Positions 11,823 to 23,572 of a stretch of 64,000 nt of DNA are shown here, one piece after another. The DNA comes from Paratinospora sagittata (taxonomy: Eukaryota > Streptophyta > Magnoliopsida > Ranunculales > Menispermaceae), in NCBI GenBank assembly GCA_035771175.1, contig CM069608.1, forward strand, positions 12,344,019-12,408,018, in the 5' to 3' direction. The first letter of the stretch is position 1. Each line of letters begins with the position of its first letter. The notes below the pieces were generated by a model. It did not search any database and was not told the DNA's origin. It saw only the letters and a program-made list of their open reading frames with translations. The position numbers and the translations under genes are program-made.

Positions 11823-13940
11823 TGTCACGACGCCCCTGACGTAGGCTGACGTCATGACCGGCACAGTGTACTATACACTGTACATACTCGTATACAGTAT
11901 ACAATACACTGTCAGCCTTCACGTAGTCTCACAATAATTCCCAAAAGTTACATCAATTTTTTTTTTTTTCATATACCACACATCCAATCAAATCAAATAT
12001 ATATAGATGATCATTCCACTCACATTTATTCCATTCATTCCACAAATTAAAGTCTCATCTGATAAATATCTATGATCATCTCATTTCATCATCCTCAAGC
12101 AGTATATAATATTACCACACAACCCATCTAGGTGATATTACATATATATAGTGTGTGATAATTATACATATTAAAATAACAAAAATATGATCTATTTCCG
12201 CCAAGCATACATACACGTACCAGACGAAGGTTCACGTGATTATCACTCACGGAGTTTTCTTTTTCCCTTCGACTCAATACCTGAAATATTGGAGGAAATG
12301 AGGTGAGCAAACAACAGCTCAGTGAATATAGTTCTTGAGATGACAATTATATACATTTAGAGAAATATGACATTTAAAATCATTTCAAACACTTATTCAA
12401 CACATGCATCATTCAACGAATATATCATACATGTCAACAACATAAATTGCATAAAATTTCAATAACATAATGCACAATCTCCCTCCTCCGCAAGGCAAGA
12501 GAGCGGGTCTAACCCTTGTATGGCCGTACAAGGTAGACACAACTTCTTATCACCCAATTCACAGTCATTTCAAGGATCGCAACCCTTGTTAGGACAGACC
12601 TACTGACAATGAGGACTCGCAAAACCTCATCCGGGTCTAATTCCTAACGAAATGACAATGAGGATTCGCAAAACCTCATCATTACAAACTCGAATTGTTA
12701 AAATCAGTTTGCATGATCCATAAAACTCAATGTATATATAAATATACCATGCATACAATCAAACATTTTGTATATATATAATGTCATACAAGAACCAAAT
12801 CAAGGAAACTATACTCACAGTGGTTACACGGGTTTTCTAATTCAACCTCTAAAATCGAGCAACAATAAGGCTTCCTCAAGAGCGTTTATCCATGCCCTTA
12901 AGCTCTCAATTTAAACACTGAAATTAATCAGAGATTATCATGAGAATCATCATTTATCATATCGGTAGCTACTAAAAATATCACATTATCCAAAAATTAC
13001 GATCGTAGTATCGAAACGTCCGGAATTCTGTTCTCTACGAATCTATGGTTTCAAATCACTGTTCACATCACTGTTCACAATACTATTTACTATTCACTAT
13101 TTACTATTCACTATTCACTATTCACTATTCATATTCACTATTCATCCGAAGGTTGTAAATTGTATTAAAATTGTCCAACGGGCTCCAAAAATCATAAAAT
13201 TGAATCTAACCACATATTCGGGTTTCTAACAGTCCAGGGAGCATTTTTCTACCTTTCTAGCGGCTTTTCATTTGCGTTGGGTCAAAAACCCCAATTGTTG
13301 GAAAACGCCGTAAAACGGCCCCGATAACAAAAATGACTCCGCTAGAAAGGTTACATCTAGCTTAGATAGTAATTTTACGACGAAAAATAGCAAAAATAGC
13401 TTACCAGGTTCGGATCTCCCTCCTTTTCCCCTTCTTTCTTCCTTCCTTCCGTTCCTTTCTCTCGGCTCTTCTTCTTCTCCTTCTCTTTCTTTTGCAAGTT
13501 CTTTTTTTTTTCTTTTCTTTTCTCTTTTTTTTTTCTTTTGTTTTCTCTTGTCGGCAAGCATTGTAGATGAGCATCTTTTTTTTTTTATTATTTTATTTGA
13601 TTTTAATTTTGATCCCATGCTCCTAGACTCCCTTTATTAACTAACTCCTCCATCAAATTTCATTAAATTCATTCAATCATAATCAACTCCACATTTTTAA
13701 TTAACCAACCCCATAAATTAATCAATTTACTTCACCTTCATTTTTTTTTAATAGGATGATCTCATATGTATCATCTTCATTTCATAATTTTATTTATTTA
13801 CTAATCATACATGCGTATATTTAGCGCATACGTATCAAATACGTATATTATCACGTGTATATTTAGCTCATACGTATAAAATACGTGTATTATACGTGTA
13901 CTTCAATGTATGTATTTAATTAAAATTACAGGATGTTACA
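11823..13940 (-). mobile_element. solo LTR B (same family as A) with target duplication
   Basis: 2118 bp, same ends as LTR A (plus-strand start TGTCACGACGCCCC, end GGATGTTACA), same minus orientation. Flanked by the identical 5-bp duplication gtcaa (11818-11822 and 13941-13945). It is longer than A, with extra sequence around 12955-13140 that includes a short tandem run of tattcac units. Confidence 0.9.
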
Positions 13941-14637
13941 GTCAAACTCTACTGAAATTCCTGTTTGAAATTATAGAATCGTAGAAGACTGAATTTCGGA
14001 CGTTTCGATACTAAGATCATGATTTTTGGATATCAATTGGTATTTTTAGTATGTGATTGAATAATTTTAGTAAATACATTGGACTTGGAAACTTGTAGAA
14101 ATAAGGTTAAAAAACTTATTTCTACTGTCTTTCACTGTGACAATATTTTAGAGGGTGGTAGAAATTATTTAGACTGATCATCACGTGTTTGAGAGACTCA
14201 AATATAATTATAGGACTGAATTGAAAAGTTAGAGTTCATTTCATGTTGCCAGAACTTAGTTGAATTTAGGTAAATGAATTAGTTAGAGTTAAAATTCTAA
14301 TGAGTTAGAGATTTTGTGAAATAAGAAAAAAATTATAATACCCTGTAATAAACTTGTATATACAACTTCTACTGACATTATAAAATAACTTATAATTACG
14401 AATAATAAATAATATCTTAAATATTGATTGCGCATCTTAAAAAATAATAATAATGTTCGTTCATACTTTTGAGCTCAATGTGTGCTCATACTTTTAAATT
14501 TTAAAATACATTCTCGATCCCAAATATTATATAGAAATAAAAATTAATATCAAAATAATTATATTTTTAAATTATTTTAAAAGAAGGTTTAATTTTAAAT
14601 AATAAACAATATCTTAGAACATCATTAAACTTGTTTT

Positions 14638-14815
14638 TATTTTTTATTTTTTTCATTACCTGTTTTTGAACTCGGGCATTGCAGAGACGTTTGGGCTGGC
14701 CTTCCCAACAAGGGTGAATAAATGGAGGCACGCCCAAGCTCGAACTCGAGACCTAGACTTTAACCTTACTTATGCTCAGTTCCTCAACCATCTGAGATAC
14801 CACATGTTAGTATTG
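14638..14815 (-). mobile_element. tRNA-derived SINE with target duplication
   Basis: On the minus strand the head reads GTGGTATCTCAGATGG (A-box-like) followed about 50 bp later by TCGAGTTCGAGC (B-box-like), the internal RNA polymerase III promoter of tRNA-derived SINEs. The 3' end is an A-rich tail (plus-strand tattttttattttttt). A 10-bp duplication aacttgtttt flanks it (14628-14637 and 14816-14825). Confidence 0.8.
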
Positions 14816-14825
14816 AACTTGTTTT

Positions 14826-16707
14826 ATTAACAAATGATGCCTTCATAAAATTTCAATGAAAATTTAATATAAATAATATGAGTGCATAATTTTTTTTATT
14901 ATAGAATATATTTTTGAATTTTATACTAAAAATTCATGTTTTAAGAAATTTATGATTTTCAACCTAAATATTGTAAAAAAATAATCATGTTGCTTATGAA
15001 TTTATGATAATCAATTATTTAAAATCAGTTAGAGTTAGTTACATTTCATGGAGAAAAAAATATTGAGAATGAAGTGGATGAAGATTGAACACCTTCAAGG
15101 AGATTGGAATTACTAGATAAATGGTTGAAGAATTAAGATATTGTTTTTTTTTTTTTTTTGGTTTGGCAGATTTTGCAATACAATACATTATTGGCGTTTG
15201 GCATATATGTATTTGTTTTGAGTGCTTAACTGCTTATTAAACAATTGCTTTAAGTTTTGTGAATTGAGAATCTTAAACTATTGTTAAATACTTGAATGTT
15301 AAATGACATGTACTAACTACTAACTACTTAGTGATTTGGTGTTGTAGGACTTTCATTTCATATGGTCATTTGTCATTTATTAAATGTTTGATATGCAGCT
15401 TGAGGTTACTTTTTAATTTTTATGAGCACTTAATCCATGTACCCAAAGTCTCAAGTAAATGTCTCTGTTTTTATTTCTAAAGTAATTTTCACTTCTTATA
15501 TGTTATATGTATGATATTATTTGTCTAGAATCTAATATTAACTATTAAGTCAACTTGTGTGCATGTTATCAGGTAATTCGAGAAAAGTTAATGTAAAGAA
15601 GTTAGAATTATTGCAATCAAAAGAATTAGGACTCAAATCTTAATTGGCTAATGGGATATCACTTGTCAGTTGTCAGGTATGTTTCATTGCTAAACTTATA
15701 GCTTGTGATATATTTTTATTTATTTTCAAACCTCATGATAATGATATTTCTTCATTTGTTGTATATATTTCATCTTATATGTCTTTTTACTGTGCATTGA
15801 GAATAGATTCTTAAATATATGTATCATAATTCATAAAAATAAAAATAAAAATAAAAGTTTACTATTTTTGTGTGTCATGTCCAAGTACCCGTGTCCAAAA
15901 TTTTGGACATTTTTAGCCGAGCCCCTGAGTCCCAAAAATTAGAGATAAATGTGGATACATATAGTATTAAAATAAAAAATATATATATTTTAAATAATTA
16001 GTATATCTCACTTTTTTATTTTCTTTCATTAGAGGTATTGTTTAAAAATAATAATAATGTCAATAGTGACATGGGTAATTTTTTCTCATCTTTTTTTAGT
16101 ATGTAGTTTTTTGTTTTTGAAATTATTTCATGTTGATTTGTGTCCAATTGTTTATTAATTCATTGATTATTATTATTGGGTAGAAGGATAAAAATAGAGA
16201 CAAATGAATGGCTAGAAGAAATAAAAATAATTCTCATATTTTTTCTTATGTAATTTTTGTTTTTGAAATTATTTAATGTCGATTTGTATCTAATTGTTTA
16301 TTAATTTATTGATTATTATTATTGAGTAAAAGGATAAAAATGGAGAAGGAAAAAAAAATAAAAAATAATTGATAAAAGGAAAGTTGAATTCAAACCAGCA
16401 ACCTAGGGAGTAAATGTAAAGGTTAATGTGACAATAATAATATATGAACAAAAAACTTACCTGGTTACAGCCTAGGTAAGCCTATGAATATCTCGGCCCC
16501 TCTTTGTATAACATGTGATCCTATATTTAAATATCTCATATTTATTATATATATTTATATTTATAAAACGTGAATATATAGATATATATTTCCCAGCGTT
16601 AAGTACTTTGGCATTATCTTGGTCCAATGAACTCAAGATTGTATCGGACTTTTTCCTATTCCTTCTTTACTATAAATACATCATTAAGAGAAGATTTTGA
16701 AGGAATA
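14826..16707. other. AT-rich sequence without recognisable gene
   Basis: No supported ORF. It includes an imperfect tandem duplication of about 155 bp (16100-16210 and 16253-16345, both containing tgtttattaatt). Near 16390 the segment gaattcaaaccagcaac could be a B-box in reverse from an old SINE. Confidence 0.5.
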
Positions 16708-18057
16708 TGTAATATCCTAAGTTTGCACCAAAAAAAAAAATATTTTTGAACTTCGGGCACCTTTTTGATAGCCCCCCCCCCCCCCCCCCCCCCTTTGGTA
16801 TTTTTTACACCAAATTCTCTCTTCTCTCTTACTCCTTGTTGGCTATACACTCTCCTTGAGTTTTTTTTTTCTCTTTTGAGACTCTCTCGCGGTGCAACCT
16901 AATTCTGTTCCAGAGAAGGCGTCAGTGCTAGAAGGAAGGATTATTTGAATGTAGGGAATGAAACATAAGTTTGTGTATCGTATAACTTTTATTAAAATTT
17001 ACATTCATTTATCATTATGTCTACCATTCATTTACACTGCATTATTGCGTATAATGTTCATATCTGTCATACTTATACCTGCATATTTGGAGTTCATATA
17101 TTACACTATTATTATGCCGGATTAGTGGTCAATCTGACTCAACCAGACATTGTCTTGTCCTCAGTAACTTTAAATAGTGAATGGGAGGCAGTGTGCTGCT
17201 CTAGACGATTGATACTTAAGTAGACCTCGTATCTCACCTCTCAAACTGGAGACTGATCTGATTGGTCTTATATGAAAGCTATTAGCTTGTACAAGTGATA
17301 CTGAACATCCTAACCTTACACGTGGTGATACTGACCTGATAAGAATCACCAGACGCTGCCAAATCCTATTTAATTTTAGTAAAGACCGAACTTGCTTATG
17401 CATTGACATCATACATAAGCACCATGTAGGGACGTAAGTGGTATCTGATCCATAAAATAGTTAGAAGCAATGCTTACTATTCTTGATATTTCCCAAGAGA
17501 GGGACGTACAATGAGAATCTAGGTTTACCTGGGGATGAACATCTGTACGTGAATCCAGGGCGACGACCTTGGGAAAGGACGTACAATGAGAACCCAGGTT
17601 TACCTGGGAATGGACATCTGTACGTAAACTCAGGGAGCCGTACAATCATGGAACCATTACGAGACGGTGTCATGATACATATATGTTGTACTGTTTATGA
17701 TGCTTGTTGTGTTTATGTGATATTTGATTATGAAGTTTCATTTATTAATTGTTATATTCACGAACTATTTTACGCACTGGGCAATAGCTCATCCCGTTGT
17801 TATCCAATTTTTCTCAGGAGATTAGGGGGGACTGGGTGGAGGTTTTTGGGCCCACATTTTTGTATCCTTTGTCCATTCATTGAGGATTTTGGGAGGATGT
17901 TCCCTTTACTATTTTATGTACAAAAATATATTCTGAAATTAATGAAATCAGACTTGTACTTAATTATGTACCTGCGCACTTAGTTATTGTTATAATGTAT
18001 TCGCGCCCTACCTGTGAGTGTTCCGTAGGTTTAGGTGCGTCCGGGCGGGGTGTGACA
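16708..18057 (+). mobile_element. solo LTR (Tekay-like Gypsy) with target duplication
   Basis: Begins TGTAATATCC, ends GGGGTGTGACA, 1350 bp, flanked by identical gaata (16703-16707 and 18058-18062). It belongs to the same family as the 3' LTR at 59593-61045: both share the paired acgtac...ctgtacgt block (17500-17640 here, 60020-60180 there in reverse). The several overlapping ORFs inside are incidental. A run of 22 C lies at 16772-16793. Confidence 0.9.
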
Positions 18058-18446
18058 GAATATTAGAGACAAGAACAAAGTAGAAGAAGAAGTGCAAGAG
18101 ACGAAGATCGCGAAAAAGCCAAAGCCGATCCACACGTTGGCGAAACTCTACGATAATTATTTATTTATTTATTTATTCTTGTCTTTGATTTTTCTATGAT
18201 GTTAAACCTTATAGTTTTTGTGTTTTTATTCATAGTTATGGAGTATATTAGTTTCTAGGTTTATAATTGGAACTTACACGTAGCTTGGATTTATTAATTT
18301 TAATTTTAGATTTTTAATATTTAATTTTGAGTTGTTATCATTAATCTATGCTTATTGCTTATAATTAACTAACCATTAATTGGATTGATTTATTATATCT
18401 AGATGAACTTGGGAAAGATATTTTATATTTTAGAACTTGATTAAAG

Positions 18447-18502
18447 GGACGTATGATCAAAAGGTGAAAATCATGGACGTATGATCAAAAGGTGAAAATC
18501 AT
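18447..18502 (+). repeat. 28-bp perfect direct repeat, two copies
   Basis: Two head-to-tail copies of a 28-bp unit beginning ggacgtatgatc and ending gaaaatcat, with no spacer. The surrounding 18.06-18.95 kb is AT-rich and has no recognisable gene. Confidence 0.9.
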
Positions 18503-18954
18503 GAGTTCTTGTAAGATAGAAATATACTTGCATGACATATGTAACTGTTAAAAAAGTAATATTTTAATGAGTTTTAGGAATATAATGATTTAATTAGGCA
18601 AAATATTTTTACATGACCATTGGAAGAGGCTTGTAAATAATTTAGACTCTTGGTTAATAAGTCAAATTAATTAATTTTTAAAATAAATAAATAATTAAAT
18701 CCACATAAAGTGTAAGGAAAAATTGTAAAATCTAGGTTTTGAAATATTTGATTTATTGAATTTTAAATTATTTAGTGAAATTTATTTACTATTATTATTA
18801 TTCATTTTATTTGTTTCATATTAATTTTAATATTTGTTTAGATCAGATTACGATAATATAATTTTAATATTTAACTAGAAATTAGTTACAAATATCTGTA
18901 AGAACGATACTCTACTCTTCACTTTATTACTTGTTAATGATATTATGTACTTCC

Positions 18955-19160
18955 AATTATTTCGCAACACAACTTTTAAGGAATAAACCCAAGAAATCGC
19001 AAACACACATAAAGAGAAAACATAGAGACGAGATTTAACGTGATTCGGGAAGAAATCCCTACGTCCACGGAGTGCACCAACACTCAATCCACCATCAATG
19101 GAAGTTTACAATAGAAAGTCACTCTGTGAACACTCTCTCACAATTCTCCGCACCTCTCAA
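18955..19160 (-). repeat. distal part of Tork-like Copia LTR
   Basis: Read on the minus strand this contains the aattgtgagagagtgttc and cgaatcacgttaaatc blocks typical of Tork/Tnt1-type LTR ends. It is the continuation of the LTR at 21247-21444, displaced by the LTR inserted at 19161-21246. Confidence 0.5.
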
Positions 19161-21246
19161 TGTTGGCCTAGATGTGTCCAAGAGGGGGGCTGAATTGGAC
19201 ACTTAGCATATTTTAACCTTTCTTGTAAATGTATAAAATATTGAAAGCAGATTAAATAAGTATGGTAAATTAAGCACAATAACAGTAAGTCACCCAAGAT
19301 TTAGAATGGTTCAGCCTCACCTACGTCCACTACCTAACTTCCTCAGTTAGGATTTGTACAAACTCCACTAAGGATCTTTTTACGGGTGAACACCAAACTA
19401 TTACACCTTCTCAATTTACGGGCTTGAGAATAACCGTTTCTCAACTTCCGAGTGTGAGAATGACCGTTACAACTTGAGAAACACTTGCTCTAAACCAGTG
19501 ACTATCCAGTCACAAAAACCAAATCTACAAGATGAGATATGATTCATTTTACTTAGAATCAAAGTGATACTTACAAAGCTTTGGATTGAACCTTCTGTTA
19601 CCATAGATTCAGCAAAATATGTATGATGAAGTTCAACTGAAAATTGGTTCAAAAAGTTTTCGTCTTCTTCAATGGACTTTTGAAAATATATAAATGAAGA
19701 TTAACGAATCTAGAAGACTTAATGTATTTCAAAAAGATCGTGAGTTTAAAGTAGTAATTAGAAGACTAACTTCCAAAAGTTTTTGCACAAGTGAAAACTG
19801 TTAAACGTTTCGAATGGTCTTCAATTTTTGTATTTGATAGATCGATAAACGATCTGCTCAAAGGTAGAATATATATAGAAACAACAATGGCTCAATGGAC
19901 TTGGTAATTTTGGCGTACAAAGTTATTTCAAAAACAACGAACACATTCTTTCTCGAAACAGATCGATTAAGCTCTGTGCAATTACGGTGACAACACCTAA
20001 ATCTTCTGATCATTCATAAAAAAAGAATGTTCTGATAAAATATTAGAACGTTCTGAAAAGATTCAAAAAGTTCTGAAAAGTTTCTTCTAAAAAGTGCAGG
20101 TGTCAACTTTGTGACAGTGTTGAATTAGCGTCCTGATTGGTTAATTAGCGTCCTGACGCATAATGATAACTTTGTCATTTTGTTCCTTGAGGGCGCTCAT
20201 AGACCATAAGCGTCCTGCTGAACTGTGAAGTGAGGGCTACTTGATAGTAAACGTCCTAACTTACTTATCGATTGAAAACGACTAAAAGCTATGAAGACGC
20301 TAAACAACAATTAGCGTCCTGCTTTGTTTTAACATACTTAAAGTCATGAGGGCGCTACAAGTGTGCAAGCGTCCTGATATTTAAATAACGAAAACTATAA
20401 GAGCGCTACTAACGACGTAAGTGTTTTGATGTTTTAAAACAACTGAAAAACATAAGGGAGCTACTAGGTGATGAGTGTCCTGATGTTTTAACTTATAAAA
20501 ATGATAAGTACGCTAAAGAATGATCAACGTCTTGAGAGTCACTAAGTTGGTTCTTAAGTGATGACGCTCCTGTTCTATTAGTGTCCTGAGAGTTTTTCAA
20601 CTTATAACTATCAACATCCTTAACGATTTTATTAAAGGCTTGAAAAATAGTCAGCGAGCTAATGTAGAATCAACGTTATGATAAGTTCACTGGTTGACTT
20701 AATGAGGGCGCTACTAATGAAGTAAACATCCTGATAGATAAGTACTTATTCAACCATGAACTCTATCAATGTCCTAATGTTTTATCAGCGTCCTAACTTA
20801 CCAAGTTCAGGAGGGCGCTGTTGAGACATTAGTGTCCTGAAAGAAGTATTAGCGTCCTGGTGGACACTTAGAAACAATTTTAATTTTCCTTTTAAAACTC
20901 GATAAATGCGATTAAAATCTTGGCATTTTTGGATCAAATCAAAGATAGAAAATTCAATGTACATGATCGAAAATCAACTCGACTAAAACATGTACTCATG
21001 CATATTGCTGAATCATATGATAATAGATGTTCTACAACCTAAACACACTATAATCCTATAGAATATGTCTTCAAACGATCATGGCCTTCAAATAGATCTT
21101 GATAGCACTTTCACCATGCATCATTGAATCTTCAAGACCTTCATGTAAGATTAGATGTGCTATGCATACAATATTATTATAAACAGAATGTGGCTTGCAA
21201 TCATCAAAATATCATTCATGAAAGGGACATACTCTTGTAAGGGACA
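19161..21246 (-). mobile_element. Copia (SIRE-like) LTR, subtype B, inserted in another LTR
   Basis: The plus-strand left end reads TGTTGGCCTAG followed by tccaagagggggg and ctgaattggac, the same terminus as at 32088. The right end carries ttgcaatcatcaaaat, the reverse of the TTTTGATGATTGC start shared by this family. It lacks internal retroelement domains, so it is probably a solo LTR. No clean target duplication was found. Its centre (20125-20870) is an array of alternating gagggcgcta and agcgtcctga motifs. Confidence 0.6.
20125..20870. repeat. array of alternating AGGGCGCT / AGCGTCCT motifs
   Basis: About fifteen imperfect copies, often paired about 10-16 bp apart. The two motifs are near reverse complements of each other (one mismatch), so each pair can fold as a hairpin. 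Examples start near 20190, 20298, 20348, 20400 and 20812. A related, inverted set is at 57040-57300. Confidence 0.75.
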
Positions 21247-21475
21247 TGAGGATAATTGATTCAACACCCAAATTTCATCTCATCTCACATAAACCCTAAA
21301 TATAATTAGGCTTATATACTAACTTTACATGATGGTACAATTGTAATTTCATACATAAATAAATAAAATAATTATTTTGGCTTCACAAAATAACAATCTC
21401 CCACTTGGAGACCAAATAATTATTTTAGGCTTCACATTCTAACATTCTCCCATTTGAAGACTAAAACACCTGTAA
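21247..21475 (-). repeat. start of Tork-like Copia 3' LTR with duplicated purine tract
   Basis: On the minus strand a purine tract (aaatgggagaa) precedes TGTTAGAATGTGAAGCC at 21444. About 50 bp on, a second near-copy (aagtgggagat, then TGTTATTTTGTGAAGCC) occurs. The LTR start is therefore tandemly duplicated. The rest of the LTR is displaced to 18955-19160. Confidence 0.6.
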
Positions 21476-21635
21476 ACATCTGCTTTCAATGGCTAGTGAA
21501 ATTGGTGCACTCAAAAGTCATGTCTTCAACCTTAAAGACCAACTGAAGTTGCGCACAACTCCAATTTCTCTATAGTAACTGTTTTGGTCAACATGTCAGC
21601 TGGATTCTTGCTACCTTGAATCTTCACCAATGTCA

Positions 21636-22990
21636 TCACCCTACATCAAGCAATGATCTAATGAAATGGTAACGTAGTCCAATATGCTTTGTCCTAGAAT
21701 GAAATGTTGAATTTTTGGCCAAGTGTATTGCACTCTGACTATCACTGTACAAGACATTCACCACTTGCTTAAATTCCAACTCTGCCAACAAACCTTGCAA
21801 CCAAATCAGCTCTTTATTAGCTTCTGTAACAACCACATACTTTGCTTCAGTTGTAGATAAGGCCACAATTTTCTGCAACTAAGAAATCCAACTGATGGCT
21901 GTAGTACCCAATGTGAACACATATCCTGTAGTACTCCTTCTGTGATCTATCTCACTAGCAAAATCAGCATCTACAAAGCCTTGTAACTTCAATTCGCCTC
22001 TACTGAAACATAAACATTTTTCAGTAGTACCTAGTTGATACCTAAATATCCACTTTACTGCTTCCCAATGTTGTTTGCCTGGATTTGTCATAAATCTGCT
22101 CATTACTCCCACTGCATGAGCAATATCTGGTCTCGTGCAAACCACTGCACACATCAAGCTCCCAATAGCTGAAGCATATGGAACTTTAGCCATGTATGCT
22201 TTCTCCTCATTTGACTATGGACTTTGCTCCTTGGACAATCTAAAATTATTAGCAAGCGATGTTCTCACTAGCTTAGCATCACTCATACTAAACCTCTGGA
22301 GTACTTTAAGAACATACTCTACCTGAGATAACTGCAAAATACCTATCTGCCTGTCCTTGCTAATCCTCATCCCAAGTATTTGTTTTGTTGCATCCAAGTC
22401 TTTCATCTCAAATTCACGGGACAACTGTTTCTTCAATTTGTTGATCTCTTCCAAATCTGCACCAGCTACTAACTTGTCATCAACATAAAGTAACAGGATA
22501 ATGAAACTGGAACAAACTGTCTTGAAGTAACAACAATGGTCAGCATTGAATTTCAAGCCATAAAGGCTTTTGGTCAACCTGCAAACCAAGATTTTCTTTA
22601 CCAGCCACTGCAAAACCTTCTAGTTGCTTCATGTATATCTCTTTTTCCAAATCACCATAGAGAAAAATAGTTTTCACATCTAACTGTTCAAGATGTAAAT
22701 CCTTTGCTGCTACAATGCTCAAAACTGAGCAAATAGTACTCAACTTCACAACTGAATAGAACATGTCTGTGTAGTCAATGCCTTCCTTCTGCTGAAAGCC
22801 TTTGCCCACCAACTTGGCCTTATACCTCTTGGAGCCCTCATGCTTTTCTTTAATCCGGTACACCCACTTGTTATGAAGAGCTTTCTTACCCTATGGTAAA
22901 CTCTGCCAACTCCCAAGTTTGGTTAGAGGTAAGAGATTTTATTTCATCCTCTATTGCAAGCTCCCACTTGCTAGCATCCTCAACCTGGCA
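21636..22990 (-). pseudogene. Tork/Tnt1-like Copia pol remnant (RT and RNase H)
   Basis: Minus-strand fragments in order: WELAIEDEIKSL-like segment near 22930-22960; RT with YKAKLVGKGFQQKEGIDY near 22740-22810 and LDVKTIFLYGDLEKEIYM near 22625-22690; the catalytic YVDD at 22476-22487 (LLLYVDDKLVAG); and RNase H with FVDADFASEIDHRRSTTGYV, ALSTTEAKYVVVTEA and SAIHLAKNSTFHSRTKHI down to 21636. Frameshifts near 22613 and a stop near 21879 disrupt it. The 5' part (gag, protease, integrase) is missing because the sequence changes to a Gypsy LTR fragment at 23213. Non-functional. Confidence 0.85.
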
Positions 22991-23212
22991 TGCCTTATCA
23001 TAACATTCTGATTCTCATTCATTTGTAAGCTGCAAATAACTCAAGTAATTTTTGTTTGGTACATGTGGTATGTTTGATCTCTTCAAAACAACACCTGAAC
23101 CCTGTGAAGAACCAACATCTTGTGCCTTAGGTTCTTTGCCTAAAATATCTGGGACAACATAGACTCAAAGAAATTAGGTTTATGTTCTGGTTGCACCAAA
23201 CTAGAAGACCGT

Positions 23213-23546
23213 TGTCACGACCCACTATCCGTGACTTCATGACCCACTATCCGTGACGTCATGACCGGCACGGAACCCCATGTATATCCTCCCTCGACAT
23301 ACACGGCGTCCCGCTAAGCCTTCTAACACAAACCATAATCCCAAATACACAACAATAAACACATGGACATAATATAAGATCATCATACAAAACATATCCA
23401 AAATGACAACCAGAAAATTTTTCTCCAAGTGCATAGTGTTCAAAAGTACATAATATACTTAACCATAAGTACAAACCCATATAAATGTTAAGTATAATCA
23501 TTAGGTGTTACATAGCAAAATTTATCAAAATAAATTGCGAAAAAGT
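23213..23546 (-). repeat. Gypsy LTR fragment
   Basis: Plus-strand start TGTCACGACCC with two tandem copies of ccactatccgtgac, then a block resembling the end of the solo LTR A family. A tgttaca occurs at 23506-23512 but flanks do not match (accgt against tagca). It separates two Copia remnants of opposite orientation and is best read as a truncated LTR. Confidence 0.45.
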
Positions 23547-23572
23547 ACTAAACACCAATTGCTACTCTATTG

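Larger units (their letters stand above)
9140..14340 (+). repeat. Gypsy LTR split by two later solo-LTR insertions
   Basis: The LTR begins TGTAACGACCC at 9140, right after a purine tract. Host pieces are 9140-9758, 11713-11822 and 13946 to about 14340; the intervening sequences are two inserted solo LTRs. The right end is not defined. The stretch 13985-14055 is related, in inverted orientation, to about 12965-13040 inside the second inserted LTR, so the two families share sequence. Confidence 0.6.

Noticed and set aside
9790..13618. Several ORFs in the solo LTRs, including Lys/Arg-rich frames at 11175-11408 and 13268-13618
   Set aside because: They are translations of pyrimidine-rich LTR sequence, occur in both LTR copies with different frames, and lie in non-coding LTRs.
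16772..16793. Run of 22 C as a biological G-quadruplex signal
   Set aside because: An uninterrupted homopolymer in an old LTR may be a sequencing or assembly artefact; it was noted only in connection with LTR comparison.
17170..17983. Overlapping ORFs on both strands
   Set aside because: They fall inside a solo LTR with a clear target duplication; the same region in the related LTR at 59593-61045 does not keep these frames.
20125..20870. CRISPR-like interpretation of regularly repeated motifs
   Set aside because: The motifs are short, alternate in orientation, have irregular spacing and sit in plant LTRs; no cas genes are present.
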